Origin: an uncultured Clostridia bacterium
GTDB lineage: Bacteria; Bacillota; Clostridia; Christensenellales; UBA1242
Assembly: GCA_934771675.1 (NCBI GenBank)
Contig: CAKVMF010000051.1
Span: 1-6,501 of the forward strand
Direction of reading: 5' to 3'
DNA length: 6,501 bases
Below, piece by piece: positions 1 through 5,822 of the stretch. The notes below the pieces were generated by a model. It ran no database searches, was not told the origin of the DNA, and worked only from the letters and a program-made list of their open reading frames with translations. Position 1 is the stretch's first letter. Each line of letters opens with the position of its first letter. Both the position numbers and the translations under genes were made by a program.

Positions 1-412
1 TCTTTCCGTTTAGGTCAGTTGCATAATTGAAGTTTGTGGTTTTTGTTTTTGAAATAAGGAAACTTCCATCTTTTTTTGTTAATTGTCCAAAAACAATTGG
101 ATGATTTGTGCTTCCACTTGATTCAACATAAACAACGGTTTCTGGTCCCATCAATGCAATATCTGCATTTCCTGACAAGAGTGCTGTCATACTTGCATCG
201 CTTCCGCCACCGTTTGTGAGTTCAATGTTAATGCCGGCTTCTTCCATGTAACCGAGATTTATTGCAAGGTAGAGTGGGGCGTAGAAAACACTATGTGTAA
301 CTTCATTGAGTCTGATTTTTCCACTAGTATTATCTTTTTTGCATGAAACAAAGCATAGAGATGTTGCAAAGCATAAAACTAAAGCACAAAAAATCGTAAA
401 TATTTTCTTCAT
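1..412 (-). CDS. ABC transporter substrate-binding lipoprotein, NMT1/SsuA-like (3' part beyond window)
   Basis: The first 137 codons are present and the gene runs off the left edge. The product is probably the extracytoplasmic solute-binding lipoprotein of an ABC importer of the nitrate/sulfonate/thiamine-precursor (COG0715-like) type. Residues 1-24 form a lipoprotein signal: basic MKK, a hydrophobic stretch, then a lipobox-like FVSC with Cys24 as the expected lipidated residue (Phe at -3 is unusual but tolerated). The mature part has family hallmarks: FYAPLYLAINLGYMEEAGI at 43-61, a glycine/serine ligand-loop region (GGGSDAS, 68-74), and SGNADIALMGPE at 80-91. The start is the ATG at 412-410, preceded by AGGAGG (422-417) at 4-base spacing. 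It is divergent from the gene at 559. The permease and ATPase genes would be expected further left, outside the window. The substrate cannot be told from the sequence. Family assignment is confident; a periplasmic phosphate-type binder is less likely. Confidence 0.85.
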   Translation of the reverse strand, partial: MKKIFTIFCALVLCFATSLCFVSCKKDNTSGKIRLNEVTHSVFYAPLYLAINLGYMEEAGINIELTNGGGSDASMTALLSGNADIALMGPETVVYVESSGSTNHPIVFGQLTKKDGSFLISKTKTTNFNYATDLNGK

Positions 413-432
413 TTTTCCTCCTTTATTTTTGC

Positions 433-490
433 AAGGAAACACATGGGGTTTCCTTACAGCATTCTATGTAAAAATTTATAATTGTGTTAC
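433..490 (-). promoter_or_regulatory. Leader hairpin and possible promoter of the lipoprotein gene
   Basis: A perfect 8-bp inverted repeat, AAGGAAAC (433-440) and GTTTCCTT (448-455), with a 7-base loop, lies between the lipoprotein start and its likely promoter. A weak minus-strand promoter can be proposed: GTAACA (490-485), 18-base spacer, TAGAAT (466-461). This would start transcription near 454, so the hairpin would be the 5' end of the mRNA. The hairpin has no U tract and so is not a terminator. It could be a repressor operator or a 5' stabilising stem. The repeat is directly visible; the promoter is a guess. Confidence 0.35.
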
Positions 491-507
491 TTTTGACTAA
501 AATCGTT

Positions 508-536
508 TTTACATTTTTGTTTTTGTTTGATATAAT
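508..536 (+). promoter_or_regulatory. Sigma-A-type promoter of the 559-2413 cluster
   Basis: TTTACA (508-513) and TATAAT (531-536) are separated by exactly 17 bases, one mismatch from full consensus. Transcription would start near 543, leaving a leader of only about 16 bases that contains the GTGAGG ribosome binding site (549-554) before the ATG at 559. No operator-like dyad overlaps it. Confidence 0.8.
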
Positions 537-558
537 GTTGACTATAAAGTGAGGCATT

Positions 559-1179
559 ATGTTTGAAAATAATTCTAAAGTTCCAAGATTCTTTGTTTAC
601 ATGCTTTTAATCTTGGCACTTATTATGTTTGTTTGTATGTTTTTTAGCGTGGCAGCGGTGTCTAATATTTACTTTGTTTCACTCATTATTTGCGTTGTTT
701 TGCTGATTATGGACAAACACTATGGAACGCTTTTAACAAACTACAAATTGACATTTTTCTTGTTTGATATAATAAACATGGTTGCTGTTATTGCCATAAT
801 TTATTATGAGTTTACAAAACATTCTATGATTTTGAACATATTTTTGGTTACTCTTGTTATTATTGAACTCTTCTTGCTTGTTTTGGATGTCGTTTTTGTT
901 AAAAATAAAAACATTACAAAAAATGAATGTTCACTTGTTGGTGCTGTAAAAATTGGCTCAATGATTTGCATTTTAACTTACTTTTTCAATGTTTCAGTGC
1001 TTTGGTATGCAATTGATGCAATGTTATTTGAAATTGCAAATATTGTTTTGAAAATTTATTTCAACTCAAACAAGTTTGAAAAACTTAGTGAAAAGAAAAT
1101 GTCGGCTGATGAAAAACAGGTTGAAAGCGTTGAAAACCGTATTCGTTCAGCAGGCGAGAATGAAGGAGAGGTGGATTAA
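559..1179 (+). CDS. Multi-pass membrane protein of unknown function (206 aa)
   Basis: I do not recognise this family. The protein is very hydrophobic, with about six predicted membrane helices at roughly residues 11-33, 36-51, 64-83, 89-114, 128-147 and 149-168. A charged, Lys/Glu-rich cytoplasmic tail follows (about 170-206). Basic residues near the N-terminus and an even helix count suggest both ends are cytoplasmic. There is no signal peptidase or lipobox site and no obvious catalytic motif. The start ATG follows GTGAGG at 4-base spacing and a strong promoter. Its stop codon overlaps the next start as TAATG (1177-1181), so it is probably translationally coupled to the small membrane protein downstream, and both lie just ahead of galE. 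A role at the cell envelope is an inference from hydrophobicity and neighbours only. Confidence 0.85.
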   Translation: MFENNSKVPRFFVYMLLILALIMFVCMFFSVAAVSNIYFVSLIICVVLLIMDKHYGTLLTNYKLTFFLFDIINMVAVIAIIYYEFTKHSMILNIFLVTLVIIELFLLVLDVVFVKNKNITKNECSLVGAVKIGSMICILTYFFNVSVLWYAIDAMLFEIANIVLKIYFNSNKFEKLSEKKMSADEKQVESVENRIRSAGENEGEVD

Positions 1180-1382
1180 TGACTTGGCAAGTAATTTTGA
1201 AAATTGTATTTTTGTGCGTTATAACAGTTCTTGCAATTGTTTGTGTGTTTGCTGATAAGTTCTTTCCTGAAAAAAACTATCAAGGCAGAGAACAACAGCG
1301 AGTTCGAATTGTTGTTAGATTGAAAATGATTTGCTTTATTGTGATGCTTGTGTTGCTTTTGCTTATCATTTTAATAAAATAG
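1179..1382 (+). CDS. Small two-helix membrane protein of unknown function (67 aa)
   Basis: This is a short hydrophobic protein with two predicted membrane helices, about residues 4-25 and 49-66, joined by a charged loop (about 26-48, rich in Lys, Arg and Gln). No family is recognised. The reality of the gene is supported by AAGGAG (1163-1168, 10 bases from the ATG), by the TAATG overlap with the upstream membrane gene, and by its tight fit before galE (23 bases). It may act with the 206-residue membrane protein, as coupled small membrane proteins often partner with or stabilise the product translated just before them; this is inference. The very short C-terminal end after helix 2 (a single Lys) is typical of small membrane subunits. 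Confidence 0.75.
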   Translation: MTWQVILKIVFLCVITVLAIVCVFADKFFPEKNYQGREQQRVRIVVRLKMICFIVMLVLLLLIILIK

Positions 1383-1405
1383 ATAAATCGCATTTGGAGG
1401 GTTTT

Positions 1406-2413
1406 ATGAAAAAAATATTGTTTACTGGTGGACTTGGTTTTATTGGTTCACACACGGCTGTTGAAGTTATTAATTCAGGTTTTGAGCCTATTATTGTTGA
1501 TGACCTTAGCAATTCAAAAATTGAAGTTTTGGACAAGATTGAAAAAATCACAGGAGTTAAACCAAAATTTTATCAAATTGATTGCTGTGACAAAGAAAAA
1601 CTTGAAAAGGTTTTTGAAGAAAACAAGGATATTTTTGCAGTTATTCATTTTGCAGGCTTTAAAGCCGTTGGTGAATCTGTGAAACTTCCACTTATGTATT
1701 ACAGAAACAATCTTGATTCAACAATGACACTTTTGGAACTTTGTGAAAAATATCAAGTTAAAAACTTTATCTTTAGTTCTTCTGCAACTGTTTATGAAAA
1801 CACAGGAGTGCTTCCACTTGATGAAGAAGCTCCACTTGCTGCAACAAACCCTTACGGTAGAACAAAACTCTTTATTGAAAACATCTTGAAAGATTACAAT
1901 CATGCAAATCCTGATTTTAACGTGATTGCACTTAGATATTTCAATCCAATCGGAGCTCATGAAAGTGGACTTTTGGGCGAAGATCCAAATGGTATTCCAA
2001 ACAATTTGATGCCTTATATTTGCAAGGTTGCAGTTGGTGAACTTGATCACTTAAACGTGTTTGGAAATGACTACAACACAAAAGATGGCACAGGCGTTCG
2101 TGATTACATTCATGTTGTTGACCTTGCTGTTGGACACGTTAAAGCTTTGGAAAAAATGGTTAAGGAAAATGTTGGATTTAAGGTTTATAACCTTGGCGTG
2201 GGAGTAGGTTACTCCGTGCTTGACATTGTTAACACATTCAACAGAGTTAATGGTGATCTTGTTAAATATGAATTTGTTGAAAGAAGACCAGGTGATATTG
2301 CAGAATGTTATGCTTCTGCAAAAAAAGCAAAGGATGAACTTGGATTTGTTGCAACAAAAACGCTTGAAGATATGTGCAAATCAAGCTTTGAATTTCAAAA
2401 AAAGAACAAATAG
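1406..2413 (+). CDS. galE: UDP-glucose 4-epimerase GalE
   Basis: Interconverts UDP-glucose and UDP-galactose in the cytoplasm using tightly bound NAD (Leloir pathway and supply of galactose for surface polysaccharide). At 335 residues it is full length for this short-chain dehydrogenase family. Visible motifs are the NAD-binding GGLGFIG (8-14), HFAGFKAVGES (81-91), the SSS run at 124-126 containing the catalytic Ser, the catalytic pair Tyr150 and Lys154 in NPYGRTK, RYFNPIGAH (177-185), and RRPGD (293-297). Residue 301 is Cys where E. coli GalE has Tyr299; the human enzyme also has Cys here and accepts UDP-GlcNAc. The start at 1406 is fixed by GGAGGG (1396-1401) and the N-terminal MKKILFTGG; an upstream in-frame ATG at 1331 lies inside the preceding gene. 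It lies third in a cluster with two membrane proteins. Confidence 0.97.
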   Translation: MKKILFTGGLGFIGSHTAVEVINSGFEPIIVDDLSNSKIEVLDKIEKITGVKPKFYQIDCCDKEKLEKVFEENKDIFAVIHFAGFKAVGESVKLPLMYYRNNLDSTMTLLELCEKYQVKNFIFSSSATVYENTGVLPLDEEAPLAATNPYGRTKLFIENILKDYNHANPDFNVIALRYFNPIGAHESGLLGEDPNGIPNNLMPYICKVAVGELDHLNVFGNDYNTKDGTGVRDYIHVVDLAVGHVKALEKMVKENVGFKVYNLGVGVGYSVLDIVNTFNRVNGDLVKYEFVERRPGDIAECYASAKKAKDELGFVATKTLEDMCKSSFEFQKKNK

Positions 2414-2415
2414 TA

Positions 2416-2444
2416 TTGATTTGAACTCACTCTTGGTGTAATAT
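2416..2444 (+). promoter_or_regulatory. Possible weak promoter before valS
   Basis: TTGATT (2416-2421) and TAATAT (2439-2444) are 17 bases apart in the 69-base galE-valS gap, predicting a start near 2451. There is no terminator hairpin in this gap, so readthrough from galE is also possible. The region is far too short for a T-box leader. Confidence 0.35.
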
Positions 2445-2482
2445 ACTTTATTATAAATTTGGCAATAAAAAGAAGGAAACTT

Positions 2483-5092
2483 ATGAATTTGATGAACAAG
2501 GAAGGGGCTTACACTCCTCAAAATTTCGAAGATGCAATTTATAAAAACTGGGAAGAAAAAGGTTATTTTAAAGCATCTGTAAACAAAAACAAAAAACCAT
2601 TTTCAATTGTTATGCCACCACCAAACGTTACTAGCAAGGCACATATTGGACATGGTCTTGATGATACATTACAAGATATCTTGATTAGATTTAAACGTCT
2701 TTCAGGTTATGAAGCTTGTTGGCTTCCTGGTGCAGACCATGCAGCTATTGCAACAGAACAAAAGATTGTTGAAAAACTGGCAAAGGAAGGAAAAACCAAG
2801 GAAGGTATTGGAAGAGAAGAGTTTGACAAGGTTGCTTGGGAATGGTATGACTACTACGGCGACCAAATTTTCCAACAATTCAGAAAAATTGGTTTTTCAG
2901 CAGACTGGAGCAGATATCGTTTCACAATGGACGAAAAAAGCACAAATGCGGTTTTGGAAGCATTTATTAGACTTTACAAAAAGGGTTACATTTATCGTGG
3001 AACTCGTGAAACTAACTGGTGCACACACTGCAAGTCTGTAATTTCAGATGATGAAGTTGTTTATAGTGATGAACAAGGTTCAATGTGGCACATTCAATAT
3101 AAGTTTGCGGACGGAAGTGGACATATTACTGTTGCAACAACAAGACCTGAAACATTGTTTGGAGATACAGCTGTTGCTGTTAACCCAGATGACGAAAGAT
3201 ACACGGCAATTGTTGGAAAAAAGGTTATTGTTCCTATTGTGAACAGGGAAATACCAATTATTGCTGATAGTTATGTTGAAAAAGATTTTGGAACTGGAAT
3301 GGTAAAAATTACTCCAGCACATGATCCAAATGACTATGAAGTTGGAAAAAGACACAACCTTGATGTTATTCAAGTTATTTCAAAATCAGGTGTTATGACA
3401 GACATAGCAGGCGAAAAATTCGAAGGTTTGAGCATTTTGGATGCTAGGGAAAAGACCGTTGAAGAATTGAAAACTCTTGGTGTTTTGGAAAAAATTGAAC
3501 CATACACTCACTCTGTTGGACACTGTGAAAGATGCAAAACTGCAATCGAACCAATGATAACAGAGCAATGGTTTGTTAAGATGAGTGAACTTGTTAAACC
3601 TGCAATCAAATGCGTTGAAGATGGAACAATGAAAATTCATCCAAAGAGGTTTGAAAAGAACTATTTCCATTGGCTTAGAAACATCAGAGATTGGTGCATT
3701 TCAAGACAACTTTGGACTGGACACCGTATTCCAATCTATTACTGCAAAGATTGCAAAAATGTTATGGCTTCAAAAACTGCTGTTACTGTTTGTGACAAGT
3801 GCGGAAGCAGTAATGTTTATCAAGATCCAGATGTCCTTGACACATGGTTCTCTTCAGCACTTTGGCCAATAACAACACTTGGCTGGCCTGAAAAAACTCC
3901 CGACCTTGAATATTTCTATCCAACAACTGTGCTTGTTACCGCTTATGATATCTTGACTCAATGGGTAACAAAGATGGTTTACATGGGCATTGAATGCAAC
4001 GGTGATGTTCCGTTTAAAAATGTGCTTATTCATGGTCTTGTTCGTGATAGTCAGGGAAGAAAGATGAGCAAGAGTCTTGGAAACGGAATTGACCCACTTG
4101 ATATCGTTAAAGATTATGGTGCAGACACTCTTCGTGTTGCGCTTGTTAAAGATATGGCAATGGGCATTGACACAAGATTCAGTCAAAATAAAGTTGATGA
4201 TGCAAGAACATTTATCAATAAAGTTTGGAATGCTAGCAAATTTATTGCTATGCATGAAGAAGGTGAGAAACTTTTGGATGTTTCGTCTATTAAACTTGAT
4301 GATGTTCAAAAATGGATTTTGTTTAAGCTTGATGAAATTACAAAAGTTGTTCAAAAAAATATCGACAAATTTGATGTTGGTGTTGCACTTTCAAATATTG
4401 TTAATTTCACACTTGGTGTGTTCTGTGACTGGGCAATTGAACTTTCAAAACCAGCAATTTTTGAGGGTGGTGAAAGCAAGCAAAAAATGGTTAGTGTTTT
4501 GGCTTATGCCTTTGAACAAGTTTTGAAACTTTTGCATCCATTTATTCCATTTGTTACTGAATATATCTATGATCGAATGGAACTTCCAACCAAAGTTGAA
4601 TCAATCATGATTTCAGAGTATGCAGATACTTCTACATTCAAGAAATACAAAAATGATGCTGAAAAAATTGAAGAATTAATCAATTTGGTAACATCACTTC
4701 GTAAATTTAAACTTGATTCTGGAAAAAAATCATCAGACAAAGTTAGGTTTGCTGTAAATTCAAATGCTTTTGTTGAAGAGCATAAGGCTATTATTGAAAA
4801 AATGGCAAATGTTGAGCTTGAAATTGGTTCAGTTGAAGCAGGAAAAACTTTGGTTACAACAGTTGGTGAATTTGCTTTGATTGAAGAAAAGGTTGATGCT
4901 GAAGCGCAAAAAGCTGTTTTGAAAAAAGACATTGAAAAGGTTACTTTTGAAATTGAAAGAAGCAAAAAAATGCTTGGAAATGCAGGATTTGTTGCAAAAG
5001 CACCAGCATCTTTGGTTGAAACTGAAAAAGCAAAACTTCAAAAAAATGAAGAATTGCTTGCTTCTCTCAACGAAAAACTCAAAGAACTTTAA
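2483..5092 (+). CDS. valS: Valyl-tRNA synthetase (class I)
   Basis: Charges tRNA-Val with valine in the cytoplasm. The 869-residue protein is full length for bacterial ValRS. Order of parts: Rossmann core with HIGH (54-57); CP1 editing domain containing TTRPETLFGD (219-228) and the Asp-bearing AHDPNDYEVG (279-288); MITEQWF (358-364); DTWFSSALWP (453-462); KMSKS (527-531); anticodon-binding helices (about 605-740); and a Lys/Glu-rich C-terminal coiled-coil arm (about 803-869). Four CxxC pairs (180/183, 348/351, 421/424, 437/440) suggest two zinc sites, as in Thermus ValRS. Residues expected to line the valine pocket (Trp455, Ile490, Trp494) are kept, but several neighbouring motif positions are unusual (see findings). 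The start is ATG 2483 after AAGGAAA (2473-2479); a TTG at 2459 lacks a site. Identity as ValRS rather than IleRS or LeuRS rests on overall motif wording and length. Confidence 0.96.
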   Translation: MNLMNKEGAYTPQNFEDAIYKNWEEKGYFKASVNKNKKPFSIVMPPPNVTSKAHIGHGLDDTLQDILIRFKRLSGYEACWLPGADHAAIATEQKIVEKLAKEGKTKEGIGREEFDKVAWEWYDYYGDQIFQQFRKIGFSADWSRYRFTMDEKSTNAVLEAFIRLYKKGYIYRGTRETNWCTHCKSVISDDEVVYSDEQGSMWHIQYKFADGSGHITVATTRPETLFGDTAVAVNPDDERYTAIVGKKVIVPIVNREIPIIADSYVEKDFGTGMVKITPAHDPNDYEVGKRHNLDVIQVISKSGVMTDIAGEKFEGLSILDAREKTVEELKTLGVLEKIEPYTHSVGHCERCKTAIEPMITEQWFVKMSELVKPAIKCVEDGTMKIHPKRFEKNYFHWLRNIRDWCISRQLWTGHRIPIYYCKDCKNVMASKTAVTVCDKCGSSNVYQDPDVLDTWFSSALWPITTLGWPEKTPDLEYFYPTTVLVTAYDILTQWVTKMVYMGIECNGDVPFKNVLIHGLVRDSQGRKMSKSLGNGIDPLDIVKDYGADTLRVALVKDMAMGIDTRFSQNKVDDARTFINKVWNASKFIAMHEEGEKLLDVSSIKLDDVQKWILFKLDEITKVVQKNIDKFDVGVALSNIVNFTLGVFCDWAIELSKPAIFEGGESKQKMVSVLAYAFEQVLKLLHPFIPFVTEYIYDRMELPTKVESIMISEYADTSTFKKYKNDAEKIEELINLVTSLRKFKLDSGKKSSDKVRFAVNSNAFVEEHKAIIEKMANVELEIGSVEAGKTLVTTVGEFALIEEKVDAEAQKAVLKKDIEKVTFEIERSKKMLGNAGFVAKAPASLVETEKAKLQKNEELLASLNEKLKEL

Positions 5093-5126
5093 ACAACAAG
5101 GTTTTGTTTGGGTAATATAAAATTAT

Positions 5127-5161
5127 AGGGGTTTTGTCTATTAACGAAACTCCTTTTTTTT
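5127..5161 (+). terminator. Rho-independent terminator of valS
   Basis: A 10-bp stem, with 5128-5137 pairing to 5144-5153 (two G-U pairs) and a 6-base loop, is extended by an A-T pair and followed by eight T residues (5154-5161). It starts 35 bases after the valS stop codon. Confidence 0.88.
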
Positions 5162-5234
5162 GTTATGGAAAATTATTTGCGCTAAAGTTTTTGTTTTTTT
5201 CAGGTGAGCATATTTATTTTTGTGTAAATTTGAT

Positions 5235-5263
5235 TTGTTATTTAAATCTTTTTATGATATTCT
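5235..5263 (+). promoter_or_regulatory. Extended -10 promoter of the zinc-ribbon gene
   Basis: TTGTTA (5235-5240), a 17-base spacer and TATTCT (5258-5263) are preceded by TG at 5255-5256 (TGn extended -10). The predicted start near 5270 gives a leader of only about 14 bases carrying AGGAG (5273-5277). The rest of the 5162-5234 gap is AT-rich with no further structure seen. Confidence 0.65.
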
Positions 5264-5283
5264 AATTTTACTAGGAGCGAATT

Positions 5284-5682
5284 ATGGAAGAAAAGAAATA
5301 CACGATGGCTGAACTTCTTGCTGAAGAAGATGAAAGACTTAAAAGGGAAGCGGAAGAAGCTGAAAAGCAACGCCAAATTGATGAAGAAAATAGAAGATTA
5401 GAAAAAGAACGCAAGCATCAAGAATACCTTGCGGAAAAAGAAAGAAAACACCAGGAGTATCTTGCTGAAAAAGAGCGTAGACATCAGGAATGGCTTGCAG
5501 AAAAGGAAAGAAGAGCGAATACTTTTGAAGATAAAATGCTTACATGCAAAAAATGTGGAAAGGAATTTTTGTTTTCAGCTAGTGAGCAAAAATTCTTTAA
5601 AGAAAAAGGATTTTTTAAGCCTTCAATGTGCAAAGAATGCAGAGCAAGCATAAAGGTTATAAACAACTTCAGAAAATCATAA
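5284..5682 (+). CDS. Charged helical-repeat protein with C-terminal zinc ribbon (132 aa)
   Basis: Residues about 7-80 are almost purely Glu/Lys/Arg/Gln/Ala/Leu and should form one long helix. At 40-77 this becomes a tandem 11-residue repeat (EKERKHQEYLA, two exact copies, one with Arg and Trp changes, then a partial copy). The C-terminal part (about 86-122) is a four-cysteine ribbon, TCKKCGKEF (87-95) and MCKECRA (115-121), with Cys88, 91, 116 and 119. It resembles the short 'probable zinc-ribbon' (zf-trcl) domain common in Clostridia, whose function is not known to me. No signal peptide or membrane helix is seen, so it is likely cytoplasmic. The ribbon could bind nucleic acid or protein, with the helix as spacer or oligomeriser; this is inference. 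Start ATG 5284 has AGGAG at 6-base spacing. The gene is monocistronic between two terminators. Confidence 0.85.
   Translation: MEEKKYTMAELLAEEDERLKREAEEAEKQRQIDEENRRLEKERKHQEYLAEKERKHQEYLAEKERRHQEWLAEKERRANTFEDKMLTCKKCGKEFLFSASEQKFFKEKGFFKPSMCKECRASIKVINNFRKS
5401..5514 (+). repeat. 33-bp in-frame tandem repeat (about 3.5 copies) within the helical-repeat gene
   Basis: Units lie at 5401-5433, 5434-5466 and 5467-5499, with a partial unit at 5500-5514. Each full unit codes for 11 residues. Units 1 and 2 encode identical peptides but differ at 8 of 33 bases, all synonymous. The DNA repeat is therefore old and the protein sequence has been kept. Confidence 0.9.
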
Positions 5683-5724
5683 ATCCTGATTTTTAAGGGT
5701 GTTACAATTCAATTTATATTTTTT

Positions 5725-5749
5725 AATGAGCCGGTTGGCTCATTTTTTT
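5725..5749 (+). terminator. Rho-independent terminator of the zinc-ribbon gene
   Basis: A perfect 8-bp stem (AATGAGCC at 5725-5732 with GGCTCATT at 5737-5744) and a GGTT loop run into seven T residues (5743-5749). It lies 42 bases after the stop codon and acts on the plus strand. Confidence 0.9.
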
Positions 5750-5770
5750 GCGGCAAATTTATTTAAATTG

Positions 5771-5799
5771 TTGACACTGTCGAACATATGTTCTATAAT
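5771..5799 (+). promoter_or_regulatory. Full-consensus promoter of the SOS-type gene
   Basis: TTGACA (5771-5776) and TATAAT (5794-5799) are spaced by exactly 17 bases, a perfect match to the sigma-A consensus. An A/T-rich stretch (about 5755-5770) directly upstream could act as an UP element. The expected start is near 5806. Such a strong promoter is typical of a gene held off by a repressor, here with the LexA box between the two hexamers. Confidence 0.9.
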
Positions 5800-5806
5800 A
5801 TGTTCG
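5781..5806 (+). promoter_or_regulatory. LexA (SOS) operator with an extra half-site
   Basis: CGAACATATGTTCT (5781-5794) matches the Bacillus/Clostridium LexA box CGAAC-N4-GTTCG at all but the last base and has the perfect core GAAC-ATAT-GTTC (5782-5793). It fills the promoter spacer. A third half-site, ATATGTTCG (5798-5806), covers the -10 end and transcription start, and forms a perfect 9-bp inverted repeat with CGAACATAT (5781-5789) across 8 bases. Binding here would block RNA polymerase until LexA is cleaved after DNA damage. Confidence 0.87.
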
Positions 5807-5822
5807 TAAGGTAGGTTTGTAT

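Noticed and set aside
306..500. Plus-strand open frame of 64 codons across the lipoprotein start region
   Set aside because: It lies antisense to the lipoprotein N-terminus and the divergent promoter region, has no ribosome binding site, and its sequence is low-complexity Phe/Lys.
1331..1405. Longer GalE start at ATG 1331
   Set aside because: It lies within the 67-residue membrane gene and has no ribosome binding site. The NAD-binding motif sits at the normal distance from the ATG at 1406, which has GGAGGG.
1718..2050. Long minus-strand open frames within galE and valS (for example 1718-2050, 3854-4354, 4567-4965)
   Set aside because: They are antisense shadows of well-supported plus-strand genes, with no ribosome binding sites and no recognisable domains.
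2459..2482. TTG start for valS eight codons upstream
   Set aside because: There is no ribosome binding site before it, and AAGGAAA lies between this codon and ATG 2483, which is where it should be for the ATG start.
5093..5126. Second AT-rich hairpin (AAACAA with TTGTTT) just after valS
   Set aside because: The stem is short, purely A-T/C-G poor and lacks a T tail; the real terminator follows at 5127-5161.
5401..5514. CRISPR-like or intergenic repeat array
   Set aside because: The 33-bp units are contiguous, in frame, coding, and diverged only at silent or conservative positions, with no spacers.
5817..5822. TTG start two codons upstream of the SOS-type gene
   Set aside because: It would lie only one base after the AAGGTAGG ribosome binding site; ATG 5823 has normal spacing.
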